A program made the position numbers and the translations under genes. The notes beneath the pieces are model-generated. The model made no database searches. It saw only the letters and a program-made list of their open reading frames with translations, and was not told the DNA's origin. Shown one piece after another: positions 5,686 through 8,889 of a stretch of DNA of 8,889 bases (positions are counted from its first letter, which is position 1; every line of letters begins with the position of its first letter). The DNA is from Planctomycetota bacterium (GTDB lineage Bacteria > Planctomycetota > Phycisphaerae > UBA1845): contig JADFRO010000105.1 in assembly GCA_022561255.1 (NCBI GenBank), positions 1 to 8,889 on the forward strand. Reading direction: 5' to 3'.

Positions 5686-6762
5686 CTACTTGATTCCCAG
5701 GAGTTCCACGTCAAAAACGAGCGTCGCGTCCGGTCCGATCTTGGGCGGCGAACCTCGCTGGCCGTATGCCAAGCTTCCGGGAATGATCAGCTTCCGCTTG
5801 CCGCCGACCTTCATGGTCGCAACACCCTCGAGCCATCCTTTGATCACCCCGCCGCGAAGGCTGAAGGAAAAGGATTTGCCGCGATCCACCGAGCTGTCAA
5901 ACTTCGTGCCGTCGGTGAGCCAACCGGTGTAGTGAACCTCGACGGTGTCGGACGGTTCCGGTGTAGGGCCGTCACCAACTGTTAGATCGATGTATCGAAG
6001 CCCGGAGTCCGTCGCGACGGCTGTCTTACCCGTTTCCTTTTCGACTTTCTTTACATAGTCTTCGATCTCAGACTCCTTCGCTACTCCAGCCAGTTTTCTC
6101 GCTTTCTTCTCCTCAGACGCCGCCGCGGCTACGGTTGCTTCAACCGTGGTACGGTCGAACCCGCTGACGAGCGTTACGGATTTGATCACCACTGGTTCTG
6201 CGGGGACGACGGCGCCCCCGGGATACTTGGGGTTCCTCGTGACAGCCGTGTCACGGATTTTGTCGACCGTCTCCATTCCCTCGACCACGTGTCCGAAGAC
6301 GGCGTAGGCCGCTCCGTCCCTGGTGGGCTGGTCGAGACGACCGTTGTCGACGACGCTGATGAAAAACTGGGCGGTGGCTGAATCCGGTCTGCCGCCCAAA
6401 CGGGCCATCGCGATCGTCCCGCGATTGTTCTTCAGCCCGTTTTTCCACTCGTTCTTGATGCCCGGGCGCAGACCTTCTTTCTTTTCGTCCAGATCTACCG
6501 TAAACCCGCCACCTTGGATCATGAATGTCTTCATCACACGGTGAAACACGGTGTTGTCATAGAACTTGTCCTCGGCGTAACGGATGAAGTTCATCGTCGA
6601 AATCGGGGCCTTCGCGGCGTTGAGTTCGAGCACGATGTCCCCCAGCGAGGTCTCGATCTTCACGCGTGGATGGAGCCCCGTGTTTTTAGTCCCGTTCTCA
6701 TCTCCGGCGAGAGTCGTCGCTCCTCCGACTAGCAGCAGCGTCACTGTGAGTAAACGCATCAT
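5686..6762 (-). CDS. Exported cyclophilin-FKBP fusion, canonical active sites
   Basis: The 358-residue product carries a short signal peptide (MMRLLTVTLLLVGGATTLAG), a cyclophilin domain (about 32-200), a charged helical linker (about 205-250) and an FKBP domain (about 254-358). Peptidyl-prolyl cis-trans isomerase activity on exported proteins is expected. Cyclophilin residues are intact: FHRV with R75, F80-M81, Q83, AMAR, Q132-F-F and H158 of FGHV. FKBP residues are also intact: Y278 (VHYTGWL), F288-D289, V306-I307, W310, Y333 and F350. The usual cyclophilin tryptophan (CypA 121) is not obvious, as in many bacterial cyclophilins. AAAGGA 6 nt before the ATG supports the start. It is the first gene of a two-gene unit with its diverged paralogue and is transcribed away from the transporter-acyltransferase gene. 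Confidence 0.94.
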   Translation of the reverse strand: MMRLLTVTLLLVGGATTLAGDENGTKNTGLHPRVKIETSLGDIVLELNAAKAPISTMNFIRYAEDKFYDNTVFHRVMKTFMIQGGGFTVDLDEKKEGLRPGIKNEWKNGLKNNRGTIAMARLGGRPDSATAQFFISVVDNGRLDQPTRDGAAYAVFGHVVEGMETVDKIRDTAVTRNPKYPGGAVVPAEPVVIKSVTLVSGFDRTTVEATVAAAASEEKKARKLAGVAKESEIEDYVKKVEKETGKTAVATDSGLRYIDLTVGDGPTPEPSDTVEVHYTGWLTDGTKFDSSVDRGKSFSFSLRGGVIKGWLEGVATMKVGGKRKLIIPGSLAYGQRGSPPKIGPDATLVFDVELLGIK

Positions 6763-6768
6763 GTACGA

Positions 6769-6774
6769 TCCTTT
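6769..6774 (-). promoter_or_regulatory. Ribosome binding site of the first cyclophilin-FKBP gene
   Basis: AAAGGA on the minus strand, 6 nt before the ATG pair at 6762/6759, supports that start. The downstream paralogue has no comparable site. Confidence 0.6.
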
Positions 6775-7018
6775 CCGTCAGGTGTAGGCGCCGCCACGCG
6801 GCACCGCGAACTCAAGCTCAATCAATATGGGTCCGGAAGCATATCCGCCCGGCGATCCCGGAGCAAGTCCGCAGTATGCTACCACCCCCCGACGTGAGGG
6901 GTTACCATCCGCCGACACTACCGCCCGAAGCGGGTCGAGCACGGCGGCGGGTGCCGTGTCGAGACCGCATCGTCGGTGAGGCAGCCCGCGGCGGCGAAGA
7001 GTCAGGCATGCGAACCAT
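6775..7018. other. Divergent intergenic region
   Basis: This region separates the minus-strand cyclophilin-FKBP pair from the plus-strand transporter-acyltransferase gene and should carry both promoters. I see no convincing -35/-10 pair. A small inverted repeat (CACGGC at 6940-6945, GCCGTG at 6953-6958) could be an operator or chance. An in-frame TGA at 6977 limits the plus-strand gene to starts at 7019 or later. Confidence 0.4.
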
Positions 7019-8889
7019 ATGATGACTGATTCACCGCGACGTCGGAGCCTCGCGACCGGTCTGCTGGGCAACGCCAATTTCGTGCTTCTCCTGTGCGCAT
7101 ACGCCGTCAGCGCGATGGGAGACCATCTCTCGGAGATGGCCTTGCTTAAAACGCGGGACGCGCTTGACAAAGCCGTCGACGTTACACCGCTTACCGCCCA
7201 GATGACCTTCATGTTTTTCTTGCCGTTCTTCGTGCTCGCTCCGATCGCGGGTGGCTTGGCGGATCGGTGGTCACGGCGCGGTCTTATGGTAGCAGCCGAC
7301 CTCGCGCGATGTCTGATCATGGCCTTCTTCGCCGTTCTGATCGGTTGGACGCAAACCTGGGGTCCGTGGGCATCGTTCGCGCCGCTCATGCTGATTGGCG
7401 CGTTCGCCGCACTCTTCTCCCCGGCGCGCTCCTCCCTGCTGCCGACCGTCATTTCACGCGACTCCCTCGTCCGGGCCAACGCGATGATGGCGGGAGTGGG
7501 CATCATCGCGGCCATGCTCGCGGCACGCGTGGGCGGGATGCTTGCCGATCGGTACGATCCGACGATCGCGTTTCGTGCTGACGCCGCGACGTTTGTCCTG
7601 AGCGCAGTCCTGCTGCTGGCGATGAGGCTGCCTCGTGCGAGCAGACAAACGCATCAGAGTGAAGGGGTCCGACGTCGTCGCCGCAGCTTGCGCGACGGAT
7701 TCAAGTACGTTGGAGCGCATCGCCACGTTCGCGAGTTACTCGTAGTCGCCGCACTGGTGTGGTTCTGCGGCCCGATCGTAAGTAGCGTCATCCCGGCCGT
7801 TGTTCGAGACGTTTACGGTGGAGACTACACGGCCATCAGTTCCTACCGCGCGCTGCTGGGGTTGGGGTTCATTCTCGGCGCGGTATCGGTGACGATCCTC
7901 GGCGACGCCTTGCGATCGGAGATCGCAATCACGTGGGGTTTCTTCGGCATCGCCGTCGGCGTCGCCGTGTTCGCAACGTCGGTGTTCATCCCCGCGAACC
8001 CGGGTACGCTCGCGATGATCGGCGGCGTGGGCATCGTGTTCGCCGGTTTCTTCGCGGTGGCTGTGATGGCGGGGTTCAACGCTTTGCTCCAACGTACGGT
8101 CGCCGATCGCTTCCGCGGACGTATATACGGGATCAAGGATTTCTTCTGCATGAGCGCGCTGCTCATCGCCACCGGAATGTTGGGTGTACCCCAGTGGACT
8201 CGGGTTGATCGCTGGGTCGGGTGGATTCTGCTGGGGGTATCCGTCGTTATGCTGGTCGCGGCGAGCGTCACACTGTCCGTGCGATTGCGTCGAGGTAATC
8301 ACGGGCCGGCGCTCAACTTCGCCGAGCATCTCAATGAGTTTGTTGCGAAGTTCTGGTGGCGCCTGAAAAGGGTGGGGCCGTCGACGGTGCCTCAAACCGG
8401 CCCGGTAATCGTAACGGCCAACCATCGATGTCCTGCCGACCCATTCCTGTTGAGCGCGTGTGCAAGCTATCGGCCGATCTCGTTCATGATCGCCGCAGAG
8501 TATGCAAATTGGCCCATAGCGAGTTGGTTCGTGCGGGTTATCGAGTGTATACCCGTCAAACGTAACAGCCGAGAGACGACTTCAACGAAACGAGCGATTG
8601 CGCACCTCAAGGAGGGCAAGGCCTTGGGCATTTTTATCGAGGGCGGGATCGTGGTTCCCGGAGAGACGGGGCGTCCCAAAGGCGGTGTGGCCATGCTCGC
8701 TCTGCGGACGGGGGCGACGGTGATCCCTGCGCACATCAGCGGCGTAAAGTATCACAGCGGCATCGCACGCGGTCTCTTGACCCGCCACCTTGCGCGCGTT
8801 CGCGTCGGAGCTCCGGTGGATCTGGACGACTTTCGCGCGCAGAAACGAAGCCGAGACGTCGTGCTCGCGGCGACTGAGAAGATCTTCGC
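7019..8889 (+). CDS. MFS transporter fused to PlsC-like acyltransferase (3' end outside window)
   Basis: The 623 visible residues form two domains. Residues 1 to about 430 are a multi-pass major-facilitator transporter with the loop 2-3 signature GGLADRWSRRG (from G78) and further hydrophobic segments to about 428. From about 445 comes a lysophospholipid acyltransferase domain: the NHxxxxD box N468-H469...D474 (NHRCPADPF), a substrate-site motif IPVKR (511-515), a third box FIEGG (539-543) in place of the usual FPEG, and VIPAHISG. In E. coli, LplT imports lysophospholipids and Aas re-acylates them at the inner membrane; this fusion suggests the same coupled repair, with the lysophospholipid passed to the attached enzyme. 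An acyl-activating domain, as in Aas, may follow beyond the edge. ATG 7019 is the first start after the in-frame stop at 6977; ATG 7022 is equally possible. No strong Shine-Dalgarno site is visible. Confidence 0.92.
   Translation, partial: MMTDSPRRRSLATGLLGNANFVLLLCAYAVSAMGDHLSEMALLKTRDALDKAVDVTPLTAQMTFMFFLPFFVLAPIAGGLADRWSRRGLMVAADLARCLIMAFFAVLIGWTQTWGPWASFAPLMLIGAFAALFSPARSSLLPTVISRDSLVRANAMMAGVGIIAAMLAARVGGMLADRYDPTIAFRADAATFVLSAVLLLAMRLPRASRQTHQSEGVRRRRRSLRDGFKYVGAHRHVRELLVVAALVWFCGPIVSSVIPAVVRDVYGGDYTAISSYRALLGLGFILGAVSVTILGDALRSEIAITWGFFGIAVGVAVFATSVFIPANPGTLAMIGGVGIVFAGFFAVAVMAGFNALLQRTVADRFRGRIYGIKDFFCMSALLIATGMLGVPQWTRVDRWVGWILLGVSVVMLVAASVTLSVRLRRGNHGPALNFAEHLNEFVAKFWWRLKRVGPSTVPQTGPVIVTANHRCPADPFLLSACASYRPISFMIAAEYANWPIASWFVRVIECIPVKRNSRETTSTKRAIAHLKEGKALGIFIEGGIVVPGETGRPKGGVAMLALRTGATVIPAHISGVKYHSGIARGLLTRHLARVRVGAPVDLDDFRAQKRSRDVVLAATEKIF

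Noticed and set aside
6778..7515. A 245-codon minus-strand open frame overlapping the transporter start
   Set aside because: It runs opposite a clear MFS domain, is rich in Arg/Ala/Ser as expected of an antisense GC-rich frame, and has no recognisable domain.

Overview
The window is about 60% GC by eye and holds seven protein genes, one tRNA and a scattered short repeat. The mixture points to a planctomycete-like or related environmental bacterium: a secreted Kunitz protein, a TMTC-type membrane/TPR protein, exported cyclophilin-FKBP fusions and an exported cysteine-repeat protein. The lineage is inferred from gene content only; there is no rRNA or other marker here.

Left part (1-930). A minus-strand gene, cut by the left edge, encodes an exported protein with a Kunitz/BPTI domain. 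It is followed by tRNA-Leu(UAA) on the minus strand. An 18-bp repeat family (core CTCCGCAGGAG) lies on both sides of the tRNA. It forms part of the leader of the Kunitz protein, fills much of the non-coding stretch 525-860, and forms the cytoplasmic leader of the next gene. This family is the least explained structure in the window.

Middle (861-4420). A plus-strand 705-residue TMTC-like protein (GT-C-type membrane domain plus TPRs) converges on a minus-strand gene for an exported 266-residue protein built of three copies of a cysteine-pair repeat. A strong intrinsic terminator (3030-3062) serves that minus-strand gene. Upstream of it on the same strand is queD, a queuosine/pterin-type synthase.

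Right part (4553-8889). Two adjacent minus-strand genes each encode an exported cyclophilin-FKBP fusion (dual-family immunophilin). The upstream copy keeps the usual active-site residues in both domains. The downstream copy has lost several, which looks like duplication and divergence within one operon. Across a 256-bp divergent region, a plus-strand gene runs off the right edge. It encodes a major-facilitator transporter fused to a PlsC-like lysophospholipid acyltransferase, which by analogy with E. coli LplT-Aas suggests lysophospholipid import and re-acylation.

Most of the genes act at the cell envelope: exported protein folding, membrane lipid repair, possible O-glycosylation and secreted cysteine-rich proteins. 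They do not form one obvious pathway. I see no phage, insertion sequence, CRISPR or defence system.
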